Positions 1 through 10,247 of a stretch of 64,000 bases of DNA are shown piece after piece. The DNA lies in contig JARVZY010002401.1 in the NCBI GenBank assembly GCA_030686995.1, positions 434,001 to 498,000 on the forward strand. Reading direction: 5' to 3'. The position numbers and the translations under genes are program-made. The DNA is from Artemisia argyi (taxonomy: Eukaryota > Streptophyta > Magnoliopsida > Asterales > Asteraceae). The notes below the pieces were generated by a model. It did not search any database, had not been told where the DNA came from, and saw only the letters and a program-made list of their open reading frames with translations. Position 1 is the stretch's first letter. The number at the start of each line of letters is the position of its first letter.

Positions 1-2
1 TG

Positions 3-458
3 CCCAATAAGAATCTGATAAGTAATTTTGTAGGAAGAGTGAAGGGATTGCATGTGATTATAGGCAATTTCACTTATGAGATCGATTTTATGATAGTAGA
101 AGACACTCGTCCGGTGATAGATGATTGCCTAAGCCAAATAATATTTGGAAAACCATTTGTTGAGGTCACTAGGATGAGTTATGATCCGACTTTAGGGATA
201 GTTAGATTCAAGGAAGAGAATGATGAGATTGCCTACCAAATGCCCTACAAGATTGAGCAATACCGCCTCCTCTCTAATTTAGAAAAGGAACACAAACAAG
301 CGGCTTATTATAGGAATGATGAGGATAGACGTAGAGGAGTAGAGTATGTGAAGAATAGGATGCTTGGTTTCTACAAAGAATGCTTGCAACTAGGTCCGGA
401 ATACAAAACTGGTTTAGAAGACGACCTAGATAGTGAAACCAACGATGAGGTCACGTAG
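3..458 (+). CDS. C-terminal part of Athila-like gag/protease-like protein (partial, element A)
   Basis: The reading frame is open from the left window edge (codon at 3) to the TAG at 456-458, so the visible part is the end of a longer protein. It matches, residue for residue in long stretches, the C-terminus of the element C protein at 36712-38970: shared motifs include IVEDTRPVIDDCLSQ, GKPFVE, MSYDPTL, EIAYQMPY and LGFYKECLQLGPEYKT. In Asteraceae genomes this module is typical of gag-only, Athila-related retrotransposons (established family knowledge, from memory). It follows a degenerate aspartic-protease core in the longer copy; here that core lies outside the window. No ATG begins this segment, and the first in-frame candidate at 39 is only a GTG. 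Function in the particle is unknown. Confidence 0.75.
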   Translation, partial: PNKNLISNFVGRVKGLHVIIGNFTYEIDFMIVEDTRPVIDDCLSQIIFGKPFVEVTRMSYDPTLGIVRFKEENDEIAYQMPYKIEQYRLLSNLEKEHKQAAYYRNDEDRRRGVEYVKNRMLGFYKECLQLGPEYKTGLEDDLDSETNDEVT

Positions 459-2297
459 TAACCCATGACCTTGAGTCTAGCTACAAGACTCGTAAATAAA
501 GAAAAGCGCTTCTTGGGAGGCAACCCATGCTTTGTGTGATTTTATTTTGTTTGTTTATTATTTGTTTCCATATGCATGCTTTATTTTTATTGTTGGTAGA
601 TCATGTTTGTAAACTAAAAAGTGGAAATACTTTACTTTGTTGTTTTGGCCTAGTCTTAACTCCACCTAAAGGTATTTTTGCAAAAGATAAGTGTAAGGGG
701 AAACCCCAAATATGTTTTCAAAAAACAAACCGATCATGATTCTCCACAATATTAAGTGAACATGTATATTCGTATTTGTTAGAGTCAAATGCTTGTATTG
801 AGTCATAATGAAGTTTTGCAGGATTTTCCAGGAAGTAGGACTAAGTTTTTCCAGAAATTTAACATAAGAATTTCTGCAGGTCACTTCTGACGGCTTCATG
901 AGTTTGCTCTTGACGGCGTCACGTGTAAAAATCTAGAAATTTTACCAGTTTTGTTTTTCTGACGGAGTCTTAAAGTTTTTGTTGAATTATTAAGTTTATA
1001 ATCTCCAGGAAATCTGCAAACTTCATTCCACAAGCATTATATCTTATTTTGTTTTCTAGGATTTAGTAACTTATGTAGATTGCCGCCGATTTTATGCGAG
1101 GTTGATTTGTTTGTTTTCTCAGGATTTACAGGTTATGTATGACAAGAAGATGATTTATATTCTGGAAGGGAAGCTTTGATTGTTCATTTTCTTGGAGGAA
1201 GATCTAACCTGGCCACCTTATTATCCATACCGAGTGAATCAGGGGAGTATTTGATTTCATTTGTTTTACTTATATTACTTTTACATTCTTTACTTGAACA
1301 TTGGGGACAATGTTCATCCTAAGTGTAAGGGGAGGGTAAAATGATGATACCTTACAAATACACTTTCTCTTGAGTTTGTTTGTTTAATAGTAGATGTGTA
1401 ATAAAACTATGAGAAATACTTGTTAGTGCAATTTTAGCGCCAAATTTAAAATTTTTTACAACATTTAGGAGTGAAACTTTAGCCATAGCAAGCGTCTCAT
1501 GGATAGGAGATTGTATGACTAGCACATAACCGTATCATTCAGAAAAATTTTCCACCCAAATATGAGAGGTTCGCCTTTAGATTTGATAGGAAAAGCATTT
1601 ACTATTAGTGCTTATGAGTGTACCGGTAGCATTTAGATTCTAGAACTTACGTTAGTGATGCATCCCGAGACCGCTAGTGAGACTACATTCGTGTAGTAGG
1701 ATTTACTACATGATAAGAGACATTAGGATCACCCTTGTGTTAAACCCGTATTATAATTACTTGACCATTTAAGTCATATTACATGGCTAGTTAAGTCAAC
1801 TAATTTCTCCCACACCCTTAGCGTTGTACTCATTTTTAGTACACGAAACCCCTAGTACACCCCTCCGAGCCTATCTTTTCGTTTCTAACTTTAAGCATTT
1901 TACTTAAAGGAAGAATTTATTACACCCCACTTAAATGTACACCCAAATCGCCTTAGCCTTCCGTGTATGCACTCATCTTTAGTGCATTATTGTTATTTGT
2001 TAAACCCTAAGTTAACTATCTAATTGATTACATGGTTGCTAAGTCGAGTCATATCCTTGTACATATTGTTTTAGGACGATTGGGACTCATGGGTAAAGTA
2101 CTAATTTATGGAGTAATGGGGAAGAACATCATTTATTACCCTCATATGTACGTTAATCTTAAAAGTACTCAAAGTGTTTTGATTTTCTTAATTCGAGTCA
2201 TTAGATTAGTTTATTGTAAAGTATGTAAAAATTCAAGTGTAAGGGGAATATTCATCCCCTATGATGTATTATTTTGGATGGTAGAGTAAAAGTGTAC

Positions 2298-2343
<46 letters not shown>

Positions 2344-2889
2344 GGACTACCATCCCTTTTCATTTTATATTTGTTTTATGTTTTTGTTATTTTTGATTCA
2401 TTAGCCTAAGTCGAGTCTAGTCTTGGCTTAGCAACGCCATATTGTACATGTAATTAACCAAGATTGTTAACTCGCCACCAGTAAAGACTGCCTATATCCA
2501 ACAAAACCGTGTATTTCATATCCCTACACCTAACGTTACAACCCTTTGAAAGACCTCTTTGATAGTTTATCCTAGGTGCTTACGCCATGTGGTGGAGCTT
2601 TGATCCTTTCCCAAGCCTATGGTAATCTATTTTGCTATGACAGGTAGTGAGAGCTATCTTCCGTTTCCATATTGTAATTTATACTTTATTACACCCGAGA
2701 GATGTGAGTATCTAAACACTATTTGTGAGGTGCTAGTATATGACCTCCGTGCTTGTCTTTGGTCTTCAGTGGAACAATTATTTGTTGTAATTACTTTTAT
2801 ATTAGTGTTAAATGACCCCTAACTTGTATTTTGAGTAGAATAAAAGCGCATTTGCTTGAGGACAAGCAAATCTCAAGTGTAAGGGTATA
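459..2889 (+). other. Long non-coding 3' internal region of element A
   Basis: About 2.4 kb between the gag stop and the 3' LTR with no convincing ORF. It opens with the Athila-type landmark around 506-529 (CTTCTTGGGAGGCAACCC). It contains a 40-plus-base A-run near 2298-2341 and repeated AAGTGTAAGGGGA motifs at 689, 1321 and 2235, plus the terminal one at 2875. The same block is conserved in elements C (34333-36711, reverse) and D (43971-46452). Athila elements carry pol and an env-like gene at this end; neither is recognisable here. Confidence 0.65.
2875..2889 (+). other. Polypurine tract of element A
   Basis: AAGTGTAAGGGTAT abuts the first base of the 3' LTR (TGATGAGGCG at 2890). Equivalent tracts abut the LTRs of C (34333-34347, reverse) and D (46438-46452). 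It is inferred to be the plus-strand primer. Confidence 0.5.
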
Positions 2890-4300
2890 TGATGAGGCGA
2901 AAAATGAACCACTTTTAGGGGGTCATTTAAGACCGGAATTGAATTTATTTAATCAAATATTGCCCTAAATCGTTCCTTTTTTGATTTTAGGTACTTTGGG
3001 AGTGAAATCTGGAAAAGGAAGCAATTCGGACGTTTTTGGAGCATAAAAGTGAAGAAAACGCCAAAGACTTAATTTTCCAAGCTGGGAACAGTGTGTGACG
3101 GCATCAAGAGTAACAAGTTGACGGCGTCAAGAGTAAAAAGCATGACGGCCCAGTACAGAAATGAAGGCGTCACAAGGAAGAGCGTCAAGAGTTAAATACG
3201 TGACGGCCTGGAAAAGTGTATAACGTGACGACGTCAGATGTAGATCAAGGCAGTCCGAGGATTCTTTTGGCGGCGAGATGACGGCGTCACAAGATTGTTC
3301 TTAACGCCGTCAGCCTCAATTTTCTATATATAGTTTTCTAATTTTCATTCATTAAGAGGAACAAGTTTGGAGAAACCCTAAGGCCGAACCATATACGAAT
3401 TTTACAGGTTTTTCAAGGGTTTTCAGCCCTTGAATGCTTGCATGTGCTATTGAGATAAGTGTTCTTCTAATTCAATCAATATGTCTATGTGTTGGTTGTC
3501 TATATCTTGTGCTTGTTTTAATTCCACCATGTTAGGCTAGATTTATCTTGTGTTTGCTTAGATCTAATGAAACCTAGATGTTGATTATGTGTTGATTACT
3601 TGTTTATGGTTGTATTGGATGAATGATTTCAATGTTAGGCTTAAGAAAACTGGCAGATCTCCAAATGGTAACATGCTTGAACGTCTTAGGAAACATGAAC
3701 CGATGTGTACTAGGTTTTATTGGTTGTATTTAATGCATGAGTAAATTCTAATGATCCCATGTTAGGAGCTTCTTAGCCGGCTCAACATAGGAGTGAAGTA
3801 GGCACTCATAGGATTGGGGAGTTAAGTACGACACCCCATGAATGGTATTAAGGAATACAATCCGTCATCTACGCAACTATAACAAGTAATTAACGTGTAA
3901 AAGATATCTAGGGAGTAGTGAAATCTAAGTAAACACATTTCTCCACTTATTGCTCACAACCTTAGTTTAATTTAGTTCATTTTCATTTCTAGTATTTTAG
4001 TTTGATTGCATCTTTAGTATTGGGTTAGTTGACTAGCAACTAATTCCGCCCACATCCTTCAAAACCCGAGATTTTAATTTGCTTTCTAAAAAATATAAAA
4101 ATACAAAAAGAATCATCCCTCATCTCTTGTACTAGTAATTAGGTTTTCTAATCCTAGCGACATTATTCCTAGCTGAACGATGAATCCCCCGGTACTTGTC
4201 ACTATACTATACTCCAACGATCAGGTACACTGCCTGGTGGGGGTTGTAAGCTTCTCGAGATCCCTCGAGAGGTAAAGCCTGGTGCAATTCCCACGCATCA
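2890..4300 (+). repeat. 3' LTR of element A (gag-only Athila-like)
   Basis: 1411 bp starting TGATGAGGCG and ending CCCACGCATCA; the ends agree with the four other LTR copies in the window. U3 holds a cluster of TGACG-containing palindromes (about 3095-3316), directly followed by a TATA box CTATATATAG at 3324-3333. U5 carries, on the reverse strand, a tRNA-Asp-like stretch at 4193-4220. The 5' LTR of this element lies left of the window, so its target duplication cannot be checked. Confidence 0.85.
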
Positions 4301-5337
4301 TTGCTCAACTCTGAGTTGAACTTTTAACCCTTTGTCCTGTTAAGGATGCCTTGGCTTGAGTATATTAACCTGATCAATTTAACAGTTGCTAACATAGTTA
4401 AATGCTCTTCCTATAAGACATCTTTAAGTCTTACTTGAGCATTCCAAAGCAGTTGCGAGACCAATACTCATGATTTACAAACTAACGCCCTTCTGAGTTT
4501 GGTTTATAGATCCTCAGCCTTACTTGATCTTTAGATTTCTCAAAACACTATCACTCTTGTGTTCCTCTTTTACAAGAAATCTTACCTCTAAAATACTTTT
4601 GGTGTTTGAATGTATCGCATGTGGGGTTTTATGCCTTGATGTCTTTTAAGACTTGAGGCAAACATCCCATAAAACGGCTTTGTACATTGGTTATCTGGTA
4701 GAAGTGCTTCTTTGATTTCACTATCCCTGATAGGTTTGAATCAAAGTTTCTCTTATTACTACTTTAAACTTCCATGTCAGATGGATTGCATCAAAGTTTG
4801 ATTTTTTCCTTTAAGCCTAAAGGTCTTTTAAGTACTTCATTCACTTCACCAGTTCATCTTCTGGGGAACCCATAAAGTATGATCACTCATTTGATCAAAC
4901 TAGATAAATTGTTTTCATAGTTCGTAGTTATATTTTGGACTCCTCTAAGTTTTCTCCAAAAGTTTTAATATCATATTTTAAATTATAATATGCTATATAA
5001 ATTTGAATTTCGGAAATAAAAATGTTTAAAACCTAAAGCATTAAAATTTAAAACAAACCTTAAATGGGTAAAAATAGTTTTAAATGAAAGAAAGAAATTT
5101 AAATTGTTTTAAAATCCTAGATCCCAAAACCAGATGCACACTCTCAGTCGTCATATTTCACAAACTTTCCAGCATTCTCCATCAACAGCTTCCACAGCTT
5201 CTGTCCAGCGATCCTCTTCACTTCACATCTATATTGTATATTTCAACAAGTTAGATCCTATTACTATCGTAACGGAGTGAGAGATAACAATGTTATTTTT
5301 GTACAAACCTGAGGTCTTAGCAGCATTCTCCTTGTCC
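4301..5337. other. No gene seen
   Basis: About 1 kb after the LTR with no credible ORF on either strand. It may contain decayed sequence belonging to the copia remnant that follows (downstream of its gag on the minus strand), but no pol motif could be recognised. Confidence 0.4.
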
Positions 5338-6200
5338 TTTTGGGGTCACCATTTGGACAAGTACTTGACCAGTGCCTTTTTCTCCACACTTGAAGCAAGT
5401 AAAATCAAGTAAAACCCTTTCGGGGTTTACCTACCTTGAATACTGCCCAGGAAGATTCACCTTTGTACTTGTCTTTGTATACATCCACCACCAGCAAATC
5501 TTTCGACTTGCGCTGAAGACCTCTTTCGACCGTCTTGAGCATGTTATGCAGTTCAGTGTGTCCACCCTCAACATTATTCACGTTGTAGTTAAGTATGAAT
5601 TGCTTATAGCCCTTGCTTAATGAGTTCAAGATGAAATCAATAGCAAGCTCGGGTGCAATTATGTGACTAGCCTTTCAAGTCGATTGATGTGCCAATCATT
5701 TTGATTACATGGGCACTCACCGGTGATCCCTCGACCATCTTGCAATTACTCAGATTAACAATTGCATCGAACCTTTTGGTTTGAGCATGCGTCTGGAAAG
5801 TAGTACGCAGCTGGTTGAGCAGATCAAATGCTCCAACATCCATGTAGTTGACTTGGAGCTCTGGTGCCATGTTGGCAAGCATCAGACAACCAACATATAC
5901 CAAGTCATTTAAATTCCTATGGTAGGCGTTCCTGACTGCCACCGGGGCTTTAGCCACGGGCGCTTGTTCGATGGGATTCTCTAGGACATGCCACTTTCAT
6001 TCATGTCGGAGTACAATCAGAAGATTCCTCTCCCAGTTACGAAAGTTAGTCCCGGTGAGTTTGTCCTTCTCAATTACAGAGCGGAGTGACAAAGAGTTAT
6101 TGTTGTTGTTATTGTGCCATCTAATGTTTAATGAAGATAACTTTTGTAAATTTTTAAATCTTTTATCGTAATGGCTACTAGACCCTATCATTTCACACAT
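5338..6200 (-). pseudogene. Decayed copia-type gag (UBN2 plus zinc knuckle)
   Basis: Read on the minus strand, three frame-shifted pieces line up in order with the gag of the intact copia element at 12441-14285. 5997-6200 encodes KLTGTNFRNWERNL (compare RLTGPNYMDWMRNL). 5667-5957 encodes the middle of the UBN2 domain (LMLANMAPELQ, FDLLNQLRTTF, CKMVEGSPVSAHVIKM). 5405-5629 encodes YKQFILNYNVN and ELHNMLKTVERG. At about 5350-5400 a CCHC knuckle is still visible as CFKCGEKG, then HWSSTCP one frame away. In copia elements gag forms the particle and the knuckle binds RNA. Several frameshifts make this copy dead. It is more diverged than, and not the source of, the intact element. Confidence 0.7.
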
Positions 6201-7709
6201 TACACTAGGATCCAGAAAAGGTCATTACATGGCACCTCGCTAGGGCGTAATCTGCCTTGTAAAGTTTTTCAGGTAGGTCATACAAGACCCTATCATTTGA
6301 GCAATTTTCCAAGGCATCATCGATCACACAACAAACATCTAACTGAATACATGTCAATATCTCCTTTATCTAGATATTTCTTGGTTGCAGCCTATTTAAG
6401 CCAAGTTGCCAAGAATTAATGTTAAATCAAACTGGAAGCATCATATCCATTTGAGATTTTTATTTTGAAAAGGGCTTAAGAAGGTATTTTAGGGTTCTGG
6501 TGTCTCTAACATGGCTAATAAAATATGCACAATGGAATAAACAGATAACATGGCCATGCTACCAGAAAACCCTGACTAGTATGATCTAACCTAAACATTG
6601 AAATAACCTAACCCTAAACACGTAAGAAGGGTGTTTATAGAAGACTCTTGTTATCCTACTTGCGTAAGCCCCTAAATCAATCTGCTGCTCGAGTTCACCT
6701 TCCTTCTGACTAGATCGACGAAGTTAGGGTTTTTGGGAGAAAACCTAACTTCGGGTTGCATTAGGTATCCACCGATACTACACAAATAGAACATGGCTCA
6801 AACCTAAGCAAGATAGGTGAGATGTGAAACACCGGGTAAACCCTAAATCGACTTCGGGTCGACCTAGGGAATAATTGCAATCGACTGAAGGGTTTGGGAA
6901 CCCTTGGCCCACCAATCGTGAGTGGAAGAGAGAAGAAATTAGACTTTTAGGGTTAGTGTGTGAATTATATGAGGATCATTTAAAGCCCCTTTGTATTTAT
7001 AAGGAAGCTTGGATGGATCTAAAATACTTGTAGAACAACTATTGGTGTTTGTTTAGGAAACAAACACCTTCCCTTTGTCTTGTGTCGGTCGAATGAAACC
7101 CAAACAAGTTGTTTGTTTTGCTTCTTGTCATTAATTTCCCTTTAATATTTATCCGTTGATAAATATTAAGTTTCTGGTAATAACCATTTAATCCCCAAAT
7201 GAAAATACTGCTGGATTTTCATTTCCATTTCCATCTCATTTCATTTCGTATTCTCATTTCTTATTTATGCTTGCTCGTTCTGTTTATTGTGCATCAGTGT
7301 GGCTCTTTTGCACACATAAATCCTTTCAGGTATCTATGTGTTTTTATCAAAGATGAAACCATGAACAGTTTAAGTCGTTTATTATCTACTCATAGAAAGC
7401 ATATTAATTACCATTGGTATCAAATGATTGTGTGGCCTGACTGCTTAGTTTGAGCTCGCGCAGGTTTCATTTCAATGGTTAGGGTCTTGACCATGATTAC
7501 ACCTGTTTATATGATTTGTATATGGTATGGTATCCTTAAGTAGTTAGGTCGTGAGTTCCGTGTGATCTTCCCTAGAGTAGTTGGTCGAAACTACCATTTA
7601 AAGGCATTATATCTCATTTCTATATTCTTGGTGTTTAATTGCATTTGAAAGAAAATATATGAAACTGGAAAGAAGTTAAGATGTAGTATAAAGTTATATA
7701 TGGTTGAAC
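6201..7709. other. Probable decayed leader/LTR of the copia remnant, then unassigned sequence
   Basis: No gene. On the minus strand a TATA-like TATAAATACAAAGG lies near 6985-7000, and about 0.8 kb of non-coding sequence separates it from the decayed gag. This is the position expected for the 5' LTR and leader, but no LTR ends or primer-binding site could be fixed. On the plus strand TTGGTATCA at about 7410 resembles a tRNA-Met primer site but lacks context. Confidence 0.25.
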
Positions 7710-7712
7710 TTA

Positions 7713-7992
7713 GAGCATCCACTATGGTAAACCTTTATAAAGGTTTGTAATTGTGTTTTGCCATTAATTTGTAAACCTTTTGTGTTTTAAAAACTTAACC
7801 ACACCATGTATAAACCTTTTCAAGTTTAATAAATATTTCACATAATTTAAATGCATTAAATTATAAAAAGGTTAAATATCCTAAATCTATTCATGTCACA
7901 TAAGCTTGAAATAGATGTTCACTATAATTTATAAGTTTTTAGACATTTTCATAACTTTATAAACCTTTTTATAAATCACCATAGTAATGTCG
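7713..7992. mobile_element. MITE, PIF/Harbinger-like
   Basis: A 280-bp element flanked by TTA at 7710-7712 and 7993-7995. The left end GAGCATCCACTATGGT and the inverted right end CGACATTACTATGGT share the inner ACTATGGT exactly and the outer part loosely with one gap. The left end resembles the terminal repeat of the Harbinger transposon at 17047 (GAGCAGTTTCAATGGT). No coding capacity. The interior has further A/T-rich inverted segments around AAACCTTT. Confidence 0.5.
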
Positions 7993-7995
7993 TTA

Positions 7996-8752
7996 GAGCA
8001 TCAAGTTTTTAAAGACTTAATGCATTTAAAACAATTAATTTTGTAATAAATATTATCATTTAATAAGTCATTTTCATAAATCTTCTACAATAGAAAAAAG
8101 ATTTTTAGAAGCTTTACAACCCTCCTCAACTTGGTCTTTATCAAGCTATTCTTCAAAAAATCATTTGTAATGCTTTTGCCACAATAAGTCAATCATTCAA
8201 AAGATTTATTTAAATAGTAAAAAGTTTTTAGAAACCTTGCATTTCTTAGGACTAGATTCGAAAAGATGTAAATAGTGGCCCCGTCGTCTGGTGTTGAATG
8301 TCTTGCTGCATGTATATATGCTAGTTCTTTTTCACTATATGTATTGTCATTTCAGCTCCTTTTTCTATCCACTTCTTTTTATCACAGCCTAAATATACTA
8401 TAATCCATCTATGTCACTAACTAACAAGACAATTTACAGTACGTGTGTACAAAACAAAACCATGGACACGATTATAAAACTTGACTATAAGAGGCATACT
8501 CAGTCAGATTTTTGTTGTTTTTTTAGCGGCTGTACGTAAGGTTTTGGTTCTAATTATTAAAGGTATAACTTAACTTTGTCATTGTTAGAATATTGCATGA
8601 AAATTTTGAATATATGTTTTATTATGGAATTGACGCAAAATATTATTGTTGACATCCAAAATGGTGCACAAGGTTAGAGTATCCCCGTAGATTTAAACCC
8701 TTTAGAACCAAAATCCAATCGTCGCCAAGATCACTAGTCACTGGTGTTGAAG
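7996..8752. other. AT-rich spacer, no gene seen
   Basis: No credible ORF or RNA gene. The copia element begins after the GTTAG at 8753-8757. Confidence 0.4.
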
Positions 8753-8757
8753 GTTAG

Positions 8758-9356
8758 TGATGGGTTTTCTATTCCCAACTAGATTAATACGCGGCGGAAA
8801 CAATAATAATCTAGAGCAAGAAGAGAACTAAACCCTAAAGGATCTAAACCTAATTAACTAAAAGCAACTTAAAAGAAATAAATAAATAAGTAATTAAAAG
8901 GAAAGAAGAAAATTACTAACCTTTGAGAAAATCGAATTTCTCACGGGGACCACCTTGGTCGAACTTGGAGGCGAGTACCCAAACGAGAGTACCTCTAATA
9001 GCTCACACCCACGAACCAAAGAGAAACTATTATTCGAACTCCTAGGGTCCCGTCAATACGAAAGACTCTTATAAGGAGTAAGAATTAGATAGTTTGAATA
9101 ATTAATAATAACTATGGCATGCTCCTCTATATATAAGGAAAGGATTAGTCATGGGTTTACCCATTTGGGCGATGTGGGACAAAAACCCAAAACCAACCCA
9201 TGACCTTGTTACCACGTAACACTTAACGTGGTTATGCCGTAACTTATTCTTTGAATCATTTTCTCTTTTATAGTTCACCGAGGGCGACCCAAAAAGGACT
9301 CTAACTTTTGACGATAGTCTTACCAATTAGTTATGAACTTGGACATAATTCCAACA
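8758..9356 (-). repeat. 3' LTR of the copia element
   Basis: 599 bp; on the plus strand it starts TGATGGGTTT and ends CCAACA. A TATA-like TTATATATAG on the minus strand lies near 9129-9139. Confidence 0.93.
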
Positions 9357-9370
9357 GTCTCCCACTTGGA
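9357..9370 (-). other. Polypurine tract of the copia element
   Basis: On the minus strand AAGTGGGAGAC abuts the 3' LTR, the usual copia polypurine form, and primes plus-strand DNA synthesis. Confidence 0.75.
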
Positions 9371-10247
9371 CAATTCATCAACTATAATTGGTCTAAGCCT
9401 ATTCCGATCAACTAAGCAGAGAGTGCCATCCAATGCAACTGCCGAACTCTGAATCATATCTTAGAGTCAGCCCTTAGATAAGCGATCAACTATTCCTTTG
9501 TTCTACTGATATCATATGAACCTGAGACATGGATTTTAATCAATCTCCAGGTTCAACATTATGTTTCTCGATTTCCGATTATTTGACTATATGAGACTAC
9601 TGAATTGAACACATCAATTTAGTCCCGGCTAGGCCTAGCACATTTAAGTCAACATTTAATCATCGAGGGGCCCACTGATATCGCTTTCCCTTTTAGGCGA
9701 AAGGAACAAATAAACTTTGAATACATAGAACTAGTCAACTTATCATGTCATACCTAGCATACCCTTTATAACTGGCATTTACGCACAGCGTTTGAATAAA
9801 CTAAAGTATAACAGACTTGAAAACTAGATACTCGATGTATCTCCATTTTAAGAATAGAGGATATTATCATCTTAGAATTACTCGTGATCTTAATCCATGA
9901 AGTAATCTCTCTAAGTACGGGTTTGTCCTATACTTAATTCCCATTAAGTACTCATGAGTGTTGCAGCATTCTCTATGCTATGTCTAATCTTTATAGACAA
10001 TCTACTAACACTCCATGACAGTCTTAAATCAAAACTTACTTCCAGTAGTTTGAACGACTGAGGAGGTTTGAGTAAACTAAGTACTCAGGAAGTGGATTCT
10101 AAACATGCAAAAATGAAACACAATGATAAACAATAGTAAATGGTAGCATACTTACAAATAAACAAATCTCCATTATTTAATCACCAAATCTATTACGATT
10201 TCAATCATTGTTTATAATGTTTCAAACTCAAACTAACAACTAAAACT
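9371..10247 (-). other. 3' untranslated internal region of the copia element
   Basis: About 880 bp between the polyprotein stop and the polypurine tract, with no ORF of note. Confidence 0.6.

Noticed and set aside
4193..4220. A real tRNA-Asp gene
   Set aside because: Only the 5' half is recognisable, with a 5-base insertion; no anticodon arm, T arm or 3' end follows.
7405..7425. Copia primer-binding site TTGGTATCA
   Set aside because: Only the first nine bases match and no LTR end or gag follows on the plus strand.
9102..9326. ORF of 74 codons repeated identically at 15410-15634
   Set aside because: It lies inside the two copia LTRs and is duplicated only because the LTRs are; no known domain.
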